Below, piece after piece: positions 22,162 to 30,667 of a DNA stretch of 64,000 nucleotides. The stretch is from Lunularia cruciata. Its lineage: Eukaryota > Streptophyta > Marchantiopsida > Lunulariales > Lunulariaceae. The position numbers and the translations under genes are program-made. The stretch covers positions 15,134,001-15,198,000 of the forward strand of contig OX419762.1 in assembly GCA_948567375.1 (NCBI GenBank), given 5' to 3'. The notes under the pieces are model-generated. The model was not told where the DNA came from and did not search any database. It worked only from the letters and a program-made list of their open reading frames with translations. Every line of letters starts with the position of its first letter. Position 1 is the first letter of the stretch.

Positions 22162-22813
22162 TGTAACACCCATTTGTGCATGTGTGTGGTATTGTGATAT
22201 TTAGCTTAGTATTACAAGTACTTAAGAGATATTATTTATATAGAGATAAAGGATGGTTCTATATTAGTCAAGGTTAGCTAAAGTTAGTCATAGCTAAGAT
22301 AGAGGGGACCTTACTTTAGAGGAAGTAGAAAAGATGAGCACCACTATTTTGGATTTTAGTGTGTTGACTTGGTATTATTCCTAGGTGTTTGGCTTTGAGG
22401 AAAGAGTTGAGAACTCTTGTGCCCGCAAGCCTTTTTGTTTTGGATTCTTCTTTAGTCCAAGGATAGCCCATGTGAAGGAATCCTTGACTTAGTGGTTGGA
22501 TCAAGATAAGACCACATGCTTAGGGGAATATGTCCATGTGAATGGATATTCCTTTCTACTTTTTGACTTTACTTGACTTTTAGTCTAGTAACTTGAGTTA
22601 CTACGATAATTAGTAACTTTGGTATGTTACTATTTCACAAGTATATAAACAAGGAGTGAGGAGGTACTGATCATCCTTTCATTTGCAACTATCTCTCTCT
22701 CATTGAGTTCTCTAGTGAGCAATGTCTTGAGTCTTGGAGTGTTAGCCTTGGAGGAGTATGATGGAGTTCGGGTTCCTTGCCTTCTTAGTCCATGGTGCGC
22801 TATCATAGCCATT
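22162..22813 (+). repeat. 3' LTR of Ty3/gypsy copy 2, truncated
   Basis: Nearly identical to 15031-15722 up to CTATCATAGCCAT. Then it departs into the trihelix-like gene region, so the last 40 or so bases of the LTR are missing. The break lies only 26 bases before the ATG of the next gene. Confidence 0.9.
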
Positions 22814-22838
22814 AGGGAAATTTGGAGACTTGTTGAGG

Positions 22839-23984
22839 ATGGCTTCTTTTGTGCCTGGCAAAACCAAGGAAGATGAACAATTTTGCATGGCAACACACCA
22901 TTACAGAAAAATATTGGATTATTTGGAGGACCTTGAGCATTTTGCACAAATTCATGCTGGGAATTGCAAAAAGCCCATTCAAAAATTGACTGCATTTAGT
23001 TTCATGGCAACCTTTTTGATTAGAGAGGGTATCTGATTTCCTACCTCTATGACAAGTGACAGATTTTACAAGAAATGGTTGCGGTACATGAAACAGTACA
23101 AAGAAACTAGGGAGCTCAAGAACAAGGCTACGGGAGAAGGTCTCACCAAGAAGGAATATGGCAAAGGGTGGAGAACTATAGAAGATAAATTGAATGGAAT
23201 GTGCTCACATTTTGCAAGAATGGAAGCCATGTTTGGGAGCAGAGCAAACATAAGTCCACCGGCAATGGTAAGTTTAGGAGATTGTAATCCTAATTCAAGC
23301 AAGAATTGCGAGGCTGGCGAGGAGGAGGTCCATGAAGGTGCGTAGGAGTGCTCCCAGTTCTCATTTCCTCCAAAGGTGGTGCTCCCTAACTCGGGCCCTG
23401 AGTTGGTCGCAAACACCCAAGGGGTGGAAAGTTTAGCAAGTGGCATGGAGAATGGAATCCTATCACCAGAGGATGAGTCTCCATTTGTTCCACCGACCGA
23501 GGACTTGCCTTTCATTACACCACCACCGCCTTTAATTTCTACAAAAGATAGATCCAATTGTGCAGACCAAGAAGGGGAACGTGACCCAAAGAGGAGGAAA
23601 GGTGGAATATCTGCAAGTAAGGTACCCAAGTTGTCACCTAGTATGTCATTGTCTCATGATTTAGCAAAAATTACCATGTTAAAGGCAGATAGTATAGAAT
23701 CCAGAGAGAGGTTCCGACTAGCTGAACTAGAAGCCACCAACATGAGGAAGAGAGAGAAAACAATGATGAGAATGGAAGCAAAGCGCGTTAGATTATAGAC
23801 AAAGAATATGAAAATTGAAATAGAGAAAAAATTGAGCGCAGATAAAAGGAAAGCTAGGGCAAACAAACACAAATTTAAGGAGAAGAGTTTAGAATCAAAG
23901 CGCACTCATGAAATCAAAATGAGTCTCATACAAGTAGGGAAAACTCCTGAGGAAATAAGTAACTATTTTAAAGTGCTCACTTAG
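22839..23984 (+). pseudogene. Myb/SANT-trihelix-like protein with basic coiled-coil tail, nonsense-interrupted
   Basis: A single frame of 382 codons runs from ATG 22839 to TAG 23982 with no frameshift but three internal stops: TGA at 23034 (codon 66), TAG at 23343 (codon 169) and TAG at 23796 (codon 320). The region after codon 70 (MKQYKETRELKN, then W-R-T-I, FARMEAMFGSRANISPP) resembles Myb/SANT-like trihelix domains that accompany PIF/Harbinger and related transposases. A proline-rich middle (PFITPPPPL), a basic patch (DPKRRKGG) and a long charged coiled coil (RLAELEATNMRKREK onward) follow. In copy I the third stop is a Glu codon. The likely role is DNA binding for a transposon or a derived regulator; this is inference. 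Confidence 0.6.
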
Positions 23985-24867
23985 GTTCAACGTCCATCAT
24001 ACACTATTGATAGTGAATAGTATACCACCATGTAACCTTTATTTTGATTATAATAAACATGAGTTATGGAAACTTAATAAATGCTTTGAGTATCCGCCTG
24101 ATGCAACTTGTTGCCATTTAGTTCCTCACAAGTTTTTGTTTTTGATGTTGTCTTACCACTCCGTTCTTGTCATGTCTTTCTTGCACAATAAGCCCAAGAT
24201 GCCGCTAGTTGACGCTCATAGCCGCCCAAAAAGTCTCTCCTAGCGCTAGTCACCGCTTGTTGCCGCTCAATCCAATGGAACACAAGAAAAAAATAAAGGC
24301 AAGCAAGTTGTGTAGGGTGCTCGTGGGTGCTCGTAGCCGCTCATGGGCGCTCGTAGGCGCTTGTAGAAAGGATTGAGCACTAGTAGGCGCTCGTGGGCGT
24401 TGGGTGCCGTTGGGTGGCCCCTATGTAGGCGCCAGATGATGCTTGTGGCCGTTGGGTGGCGCTTGACGACGCTGGGAAAAAGCTCATGAAGTCGGTATGT
24501 GCTTGTCGGCGCTTGACAGACATTAATTTTTTGCTTGTAGTTGCTCGGAGGCGCTCGTTGGCGCGCGTAGACGCTGAGGGACGCTCATGATGTGTTTAAG
24601 GTTGAGTGTTTAAAGAGAAATGGCACCCATATTTGTAAGGTGGTGACAAGTTGGATACAAAAGGCACAATTCAAAATTTAGCACATGAAAATACAAGAGT
24701 TAGACCACAATAAGGGTTCAATATGATATATGAATATGAGTATGATAATATGAGTTCAATATGAATATGAGAGTTCACAAGTGTAAACTAAAACATAAAT
24801 GTATACATGGGGAGAAATGAAAATAATATGTATATAAATGGGGAGCCAATAGAACCTAAACCTATGA
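23985..24867. repeat. GC-rich degenerate repeat between the convergent genes
   Basis: 24200-24610 consists of imperfect iterations of GGCGCTCGT/GGGCGCTTGTAG/GGCGTTGGGTG words with an irregular period around 10-12 bases. 24620-24867 is AT-rich with repeated ATATGAATATGAG. It is the shared 3' space of both genes, so any readthrough transcripts would be antisense to each other. No ORF is of interest. Confidence 0.6.
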
Positions 24868-26450
24868 CTATGGAGGTCGAGGAGGTGAAGAAGAAGAGAG
24901 AGATGCATTATGGTGTCTAAGTGCTACTACTGCATCCTCCAGTCTATGACGGTATACATGATATTGAATCCTAAATGGACTCAATGACCACCATAGGAGC
25001 CACTCGCTCTCATCCAAGTCTTGATGTCTGATACCACTAGTAAGAAGAGGATAAGGGTCACAACTATAAGAACTCAATCTACTTGATGTCCACTCCTCTT
25101 CTGCCCAACTAATAGCAGGCCTATCATCATGGAAAAATCTGTCCAAAGCACTCATCAAAGGGTCAAATGACCAATTGTATGATGCTCTATGTACCCGATA
25201 AGGATAGAAGTGGGTAGGGTGGATAGCACCATGTGGATGGTTTCTATAATAAGAGAGTGCATAACTATCTATGATCAAAAGATCACGAAGAGGTAAACCT
25301 AATGAAATCAGATGCTCATATGATCTAACTCTAAGTCTTCTGAACTCTGAATCTTGCTGTATATCTCTAGAGCACAAACATGCCATGAGGCGAGACCCGG
25401 TGTGAACTCCCTCAAGGAGTTCAGACCACTGCCACATGCTCTGTAGCAACCACTCCACTCCATCCGGAGTAAGATCTATCCACAAGATAACCTCAAAGCG
25501 TAGCAAACAGAACTGGATGAATGGCAAACACCAGGACGGGCCACCCACCCTATAGGCCCAGACTATGTGTGAGGGAACCAACCATGTGTAGTCGTCCCGC
25601 TCCCCCATGCATGGAAACCGATAGCACTGCAAATCCATAATGAACACATACAAGTAACATCCACAATAATAATCTTCTTCCGTAGGAAGCCGGGGAAGAG
25701 GATACGTGGAATATACTCTCTTGATAGATGAATCCTCTCTCTAAACTCAGTGTGAGTGCCTTGAGTCTCCACACTATGAGGTAACACATGGGTGGCATCA
25801 GTCGGGGTCTGCATCTCATGACAAGTATGGGTCTTGCGAGCAATAGTACGTAGTCTGGGTCCAAGATAAGCCACACAAGCCCTCAAATGAGCTAGACTAA
25901 TCTCACTCTCCTCTACATGAGCTCTCATCTGAGCTAGACTACTCTTGCTCTCCTCTACCTGAACATGTGCACTCTCACACCTCTCTATAGCATATGCTAA
26001 CTCTTGTGCCTGATTATGTAACTGGAGCTTGTAACCCTCCACCATGGCAGCGGCACCTAGTATGTCCATGTCCAAGTCACATAATCTCTGCTCTCTCTCC
26101 ATCTCAGAAGTAAGCAAGGTCAGATGCCTCTCCTCCTTTACAGCAAGTAAATCCTCTTGCTCACAAAGGAGTCTCTCTTGCTCTAGCATTAATCTTTCTC
26201 TCTCCTCTACACTTTCCAATCTATTCTCACGCTCAAGCACTAATCTCTCTCACTCCTCTACACTCTCTAGTCTACTCTCACGCTCAAGGAGATTTCTCTC
26301 TCTACACTCAGCCACTCATACACAATCATCTAAAATGCGAATGATGTCAATTGAACAGGAAGGAGGTGAAGGTACTCTGAAATGCATGGGGTCACCAACT
26401 CCTTCCACATATGGAGGAAGTGGTGAAGTGGAAGAAGAGTGAAAAGGAGC
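24868..26450 (-). pseudogene. gene B: coiled-coil protein of unknown family, frameshifted
   Basis: The N-terminal half (about 26240-25680) is a long coiled coil that opens with repeats of LERENRLESVEERERL and continues EQERLLCEQEDLLAVKEE and HVQVEESKSSLAQ/HVEESEISLAH. Upstream, repeat units continue to about 26320 and a proline-rich start (MHFRVPSPPSC) lies near 26380, but stops intervene. The frame changes near 25665 into a 261-codon ORF ending at 24868 (RDDYTWLVPSHIVWAYRVGG, then RVRSYEHLISLGLPLRDLL, SYNWSFDPLMSALDRFFHD, WAEEEWTSSRLSS). The C-terminal region is conserved in copy I. I recognise no catalytic motif and do not assign a function. Confidence 0.55.
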
Positions 26451-26706
26451 TATCTCAACAAAGGGTAAGGGTTGTGTCTCAACACAAATTTGTTAAACAC
26501 ATGTTCACAAGTGGTACATTTAGTTATCCATCAAGTACAAATTCATATTTGAATATACAAATATACAAGTTCACAAGTTCTTTAATTCAAGCTTCTTAAA
26601 TGAACTCATTTATTAAATCCGATAATGGTATATACAAAAGGACTTTGTATATTTTCCAACATACAAATATATGACTATATATATGACAAAACTCAAACCT
26701 AATCAA

Positions 26707-27356
26707 TCACTCACCATCCTCATCCTCTCCCTCATCCTCTCCATCATTAGTAGTCTCGTCCTCATCCAAGCTATCTGCATCCTCATGATCATCACCATGC
26801 TCTCCCTCATGTATAATCTCCTCCTCTCCATCACTCAAGTACATCATGTCCTCCTCTAGAATGAAACCTCTCTCCACAAAGAGATGTGTGAGTATCTGTC
26901 CAAGGAAGGTGACTCTGAACCTACACCCCTTAGGACTCATCACTTGGCTTTGCAAACTCCCTACCTCCGTAATGATAGCTCTAAAAGCTAACTCTCCCCA
27001 ATCATAATCCTCCACACCAAATCTCCTTAACTTGGTCTTGGTATTGAGTACCAAATGCCCATGTACAATCTTGGGCCTAATAGTGGGTGCAACTAGTGCA
27101 CCCATCAACTGGAAGAAAGCTCTGAATGCAAGATATACACATTGCCTTGCAAGATATCTTTTTGCAACCCTGTCCCTTTGTGGACACCAGTCTGAGACAA
27201 TTGTGTAAGGAACTATCCTCTGTCTTGGTGTTCTCCCCTGGGCATAGCAAGTGCATCTCTAACTATATCTGCAGTCAATTGAAACTGCCTACTTCTTACC
27301 AAACTTGTGCAAGAGACCTTGTCCCATGAACTCACAAACTCTGTACATGGAATGAC
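26707..27356 (-). pseudogene. gene A exon 2: acidic-tailed protein
   Basis: It begins at a conserved acceptor (TGTGCAG|GTCATT) with EFVSSWDKVSCTSLVRSRQF. A stop follows MPRGEHQDRG, and a frame change is needed before DRVAKRYLARQCVYLAFRAFF. It then stays open to 26707: LMGALVAPTIRPKIVHGHLV, LNTKTKLRRFGVEDYDWGEL, and a strongly acidic C-terminus of Asp/Glu runs (DEDETTNDGEDEGEDEDGE). The pattern is reminiscent of putative plant transposon proteins (plant-specific domains carried near retroelements), but that is only a weak resemblance. The acidic tail may be regulatory or nuclear. Confidence 0.55.
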
Positions 27357-28070
27357 CTGCACAACCCACCAAAAATTTTAGCTCAAACTTCTGTCACAAG
27401 GACTCAAACTCAGGGGTGGCGTTGGGTGCTGCTGGGTGCTGCTAGGCACTCGTGCACAATCCAAATGAAGTAGGAAATAGCAGAGTGCCGCTAGGTGCCA
27501 CTGGTAGCCGCTCAGAGCCGCAATCGGGGGGTCACTCAATGACACGGGGTGGCGCTCCTGACCACCGGTGGCCCCCGCAGAGCGCCGGAAGTGCGCTCGA
27601 GGCCGCACAAGGGTGCTCGTGGACGCTGCCCATAGGCACAGGTCCGTTGGATGGCACTGCGGGATAGTCTGAGGTCCATGCGGAGGCGTTGGGTGCCGCA
27701 TGAGGATGTGAGAAGACACTCGCACGAGGGGTTAATGGGATGCCGTTGGATGCCGCTGGTTGACGCATAATGCCACTAGTAGGCACTGCGGGAGAGGGAT
27801 CACCACCTGTAAGTCTGCGTAGCCCCACGGGAGTGTTGGGTGCCGTGGAGGGGCTCTGGGTGGCGCACAGGGAAGGCACTTATGCGCAGGGGTTTAGGGT
27901 TTGAGAGGGCGTTGGATGGCATTGGATGGCGCGGGAGGACGCTGGGTGGCACTGGGGGACAGGCTGGGAGGCACTAGGTGGCGCTGATGATTTGAAAGCA
28001 ATTGTTGGAAGTAAAGTGAACATATCAAGATGGATTGAAAAGAAAAGAATGAGGAATGTTTGAAAAGTAC
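27357..28070 (-). repeat. gene A intron with GC-rich degenerate repeat
   Basis: Between the conserved GT donor (PRPE codons, then GTACTT) and the acceptor at 27357-27358. 27410-27980 is dominated by imperfect GGCGTTGGGTGCCGCTGGGTGG-type words with period about 10-12. A telobox-like motif (GGTTTAGGGTTTG) is at 27890-27902. Open frames in this stretch arise from the lack of stops in GC-rich repeat DNA and are not genes. Confidence 0.6.
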
Positions 28071-28301
28071 CTCTGGCCGTGGATAGTGAAGTCCAAGAGT
28101 TATTTTCAGCCCCATTACATCTAGATCGACCTCTCGAATTCCTGAAACAGCAGTTTGAACTTGATGTTTGTCCAACCAGCACCACTTGATAAAATTGGTT
28201 GGGTGTTGAATGGTATGGAATGCAATGAGCCAATCTCTTTCCTGAATATTTCTCATGTTGGGCCCGTCAACTATCTTTTTGTATCCCCAGATTTCTGCCA
28301 T
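28071..28301 (-). CDS. gene A exon 1
   Basis: 77 codons from ATG at 28301 in AACCATGGC context: MAEIWGYKKIVDG, DWLIAFHTIQHPTNF, IKWCWLDKHQVQ, REVDLDVMGLKITLGLHYP. It is open throughout here, whereas copy I has stops and a lost base. Protein-level agreement between the copies stops exactly at the shared GT. The family is unknown. The downstream exon is broken, so the gene as a whole is probably a pseudogene. Confidence 0.55.
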
Positions 28302-28990
28302 GGTTGAAAGGAATGTGCTCTTGAACTTTTTTCTCTCTTCTCAATCACTCCCGGTTGCTTCTCGAGTTGTGCTTCAGCCAGCCAGGACCCTTGCCTCTTT
28401 CCTTCTCCAGTCTCGAAATGTCTCACCCGCACACTCTGCCTCGCAAAATGACTCTTGAAATGACCCTCCAGCACACCCTCTACCTCGCAAAATGACCCTC
28501 GAAATCACCCTTTCTCCTTCTAAGTATCACCCTTTCTCCTCGTGAATTTTTGCTCCAACACCCCACACACTTGAGAATAAAGCTTGCCAATGACAGGAAT
28601 AGAAAAGAACACAGGTTTATATAACCCAGGCTGACAGAAAAATACTCAATCCTGAACATACTAAAATATACACTTTGGAGGCAAAATTGCATTTTTCATA
28701 CCCAAAGAACACAAATCCCAAGCGGCAACATGCGGCACTCCACGTCACCAACCAGCGCAGTCAAGCGTTGCACAATTCACCCAACACCTACCAATGCCCA
28801 CCACCGGCGCATACCAGTGCCTATGAGTGCATGTAATATGTGGTACGCTCTGACCGTCCGCCAGCGGCCGCCAGCGTCTACAATCGCCACTCTCAATTAA
28901 TTTTGTAAGTTTGTAAGCGGCACCCAGCGTGTACGAGCGCCACTCTTGATTAATTTTTTAAGTTTGTGAGTGGCACATAGCATCATCTCT
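28302..28990. other. gene A leader and flanking repeats, copy II
   Basis: 28302-28560 on the minus strand is a purine-rich leader like 3823-4130. It contains tandem words CTCGCAAAATGAC and ATCACCCTTTCTCCT (28440-28540). 28720-28990 carries GCGCCACT/ACCAGCGC/GTACGAGCGCC repeats related to the GC-rich repeat inside the unit and, more decayed, to 7600-7900. No ORF is convincing. Confidence 0.5.
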
Positions 28991-29389
28991 CGGTGTATAC
29001 AACATCTGCTCATTTTTCTCCAAGTGCACGTAAGTGTCAACAAGGACTTACAAATGTATATATTAAGCTTCATAGAATTATTTTTGCATCCACATGATGT
29101 TCTTATCATAATATTACATAAAAAACACTCATGGTCTAAGAAAAAGACTCCTGATCTAAGTTACGAGACTATGAGATATGAGATGAATACTAAGAATATA
29201 TTTTGTATTATATGGAATCTCAATCAAATCAATCGAGTTTATCATCATTGTTATAATCAAGGCAATGTTGCATCACCCTTAATCTACTTTCTTCTCTACC
29301 AAGTTCTATACCCTAGAATGACATTTCTGAATCTATTTGAGTATCCTCTGTAAATCCGCCATCGTCCTCTGACCAAAGGTCAGACCTAT

Positions 29390-29858
29390 TGATTAAAAAA
29401 TTATCTAAAATAATACATACCAATACCCACTTTAACAAATAATCATATCTACTATTGTCTTTCAGTTGCACTCTTAGCTCACAAAGAGAATGTCATCTAG
29501 CTTTCAATACTCATATATAATGCTTATTTATCACTCTTGCCTTTGCTAAATATTTATTGAACTCCTGCTTGTCTTCTGAGCGAGCCTGCTTGAAAGCCGG
29601 TACTAGGTGATGCATGGGTACATCCACATGGGTGTTTGCTCGCTTTGGTACCTTTTCTCAAAAATTGGGTGCCTTAATCAAATCAACTAATGTTGAAAAA
29701 GAATCCCCATCCATTCTAGTAAGTTAGCAAAAGGCCTTAGTATCTAGATTTCTAAAATAATCCTTCACAAACTCTCTACTACGAGTGTAAGTAACACGGG
29801 GTTCCAAGTAACGATGAGTATGTGCATCCTCCCATCCACTAATAAAACATTTTAGCAT
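29390..29858 (-). pseudogene. PIF/Harbinger transposase (DDE_4/HARBI1-like), internally deleted
   Basis: The minus strand reads in one frame from 29858: MLKCFISGWEDAHTHRYLEP, then EFVKDYFRN, MDGDSFSTLVDLIK, later FNKYLAKARV, VLKAR.HSLCELR and KWVLVCIILDNFLI. This is the N-terminal R-M-D..F..L...I and the C-terminal F-N..L..AR..IE...G.LK.R...L / CiiLHN-F pattern of PIF/Harbinger transposases. The central catalytic DDE region is missing between VDLIK and LVPAFKQARSE. Stops interrupt after AFC, NF, HYI and LKAR. The acidic stretch upstream (LEDEDEELGGDL) fits the same ORF. It is inactive. Confidence 0.75.
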
Positions 29859-30588
29859 ATCTAAATCTCCTCCTAATTCTTCATCTTCATCTTCTAATCA
29901 TGGTAGCGATATCTCCAAATCTAACCAAATCATCCACTGAATACATTTTCTAATATTTCTGGTTAGTTCTAAACGAGTGCTCCCTAATTCATGAATTTCA
30001 CTTCATTACTCAAGGGGAAGAAAGGTATACATTTCATACTCGTACAAAAGACAATTTTTTAAAATAATTAAATCAAGAGTAACACTTCAAACAAAATCAC
30101 TCCTCACTCTAACCTTCTCACGGGGCTCGCACTTAAATCTTTCCACTCCAAATCTACTATGGTCTCTCTAATCTTCATCAATGGTCAATTTTTGCATCCC
30201 CTCAAATCTTTCCACTCATGCTCCAATCTTCCTCGGTAAAAATTTGCCCACTTGCCGCTCTTCATTTCCTTTCCATGGGTGTTTTCGAACATCCATGGTG
30301 GCCGTCACTTTCACTCTAACCCTAAACGAAAACTTAATTAACCCTAATGTGCAATCAATGCACTACGGAGTGATAACGGAAAATTCCTTCTCCCTTATTT
30401 TCTATGAACCACCTCATACGGAGTGTGCTAATAATAAGGAACTTGGCCCCAACTCCGTAACATTACCATTTCTACCTCCCGGTCACACACCATACCCATT
30501 TAGTCAATGCTTTGTATCAATCTATATGAAAAGTTTAGAAACTTCGTGAAACTATTTCTGAAACCCCCTATTGTGCTAATACAACGTA
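29859..30588. other. intergenic with MITE-like fragment
   Basis: 29859-30100 may include the start of the Harbinger ORF (minus). A further copy of the CTATTTCTGAAACCCCC motif lies at 30552-30569. No host gene is evident. Confidence 0.4.
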
Positions 30589-30667
30589 CCTGTTTTGGTC
30601 TACGGGAATTGTGCGTCCCCTTAAGGATCACTTAATTTTATCTATGGGGCCCGGAGACCAAAACAGG
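30589..30667. repeat. small foldback element
   Basis: Left arm CCTGTTTTGGTCT (30589-30601) and right arm AGACCAAAACAGG (30655-30667) are perfect inverted repeats. Additional pairing (ACGGG/CCCGG, GTCCCC/GGGG) extends inward. The length is 79 bp. It is probably a MITE remnant. Confidence 0.65.

Larger units (their letters stand above)
15031..22813 (+). mobile_element. Ty3/gypsy retrotransposon copy 2, nearly complete
   Basis: 5' LTR 15031-15722, candidate primer-binding site from 15726, leader with a degenerate zinc-knuckle ORF, one gag-pol frame 17289-22113, purine tract at 22153-22161 (GGGGGTAAA), 3' LTR 22162-22813. Domain order is gag, protease, reverse transcriptase, RNase H, integrase, as in Ty3/gypsy. 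By eye the LTRs differ at about a dozen sites over roughly 650 bp, so the insertion is recent relative to copy 1. The frame carries one frameshift and seven internal stops, so it is not autonomous. No chromodomain is evident at the end of integrase. The 3' LTR lacks its last 40 or so bases, so no target-site duplication can be read. Confidence 0.93.
22839..28560 (-). mobile_element. Two-gene convergent unit, copy II (better preserved)
   Basis: Trihelix-like gene on the plus strand (22839-23984); gene B (26450-24868) and spliced gene A (28301-26707) on the minus strand; purine-rich (minus strand) leader to about 28560. GC-rich degenerate repeats fill the space between the convergent genes and the gene A intron. 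The same order, inverted, is found at 3823-8640. A PIF/Harbinger transposase remnant lies 0.8 kb beyond (29390-29858), with the same strand as gene A. Transposon identity is inference: no termini were located, and the left end is fused to a truncated LTR. Confidence 0.6.

Noticed and set aside
23066-23629. 187-codon minus-strand ORF opposite the trihelix-like gene
   Set aside because: It is the antisense shadow of a 382-codon plus-strand frame that has family resemblance and a conserved partner in copy I.
27890-27902. TTTAGGG telomere-type word, possible interstitial telomere
   Set aside because: Only one to two units at each site (also near 4570 and 35055); this is a telobox-like motif, not a telomeric array.
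27378-28233. Proline/serine-rich ORFs in several frames
   Set aside because: They lie in GC-rich degenerate repeat within the presumed gene A intron, where stops are rare by composition.
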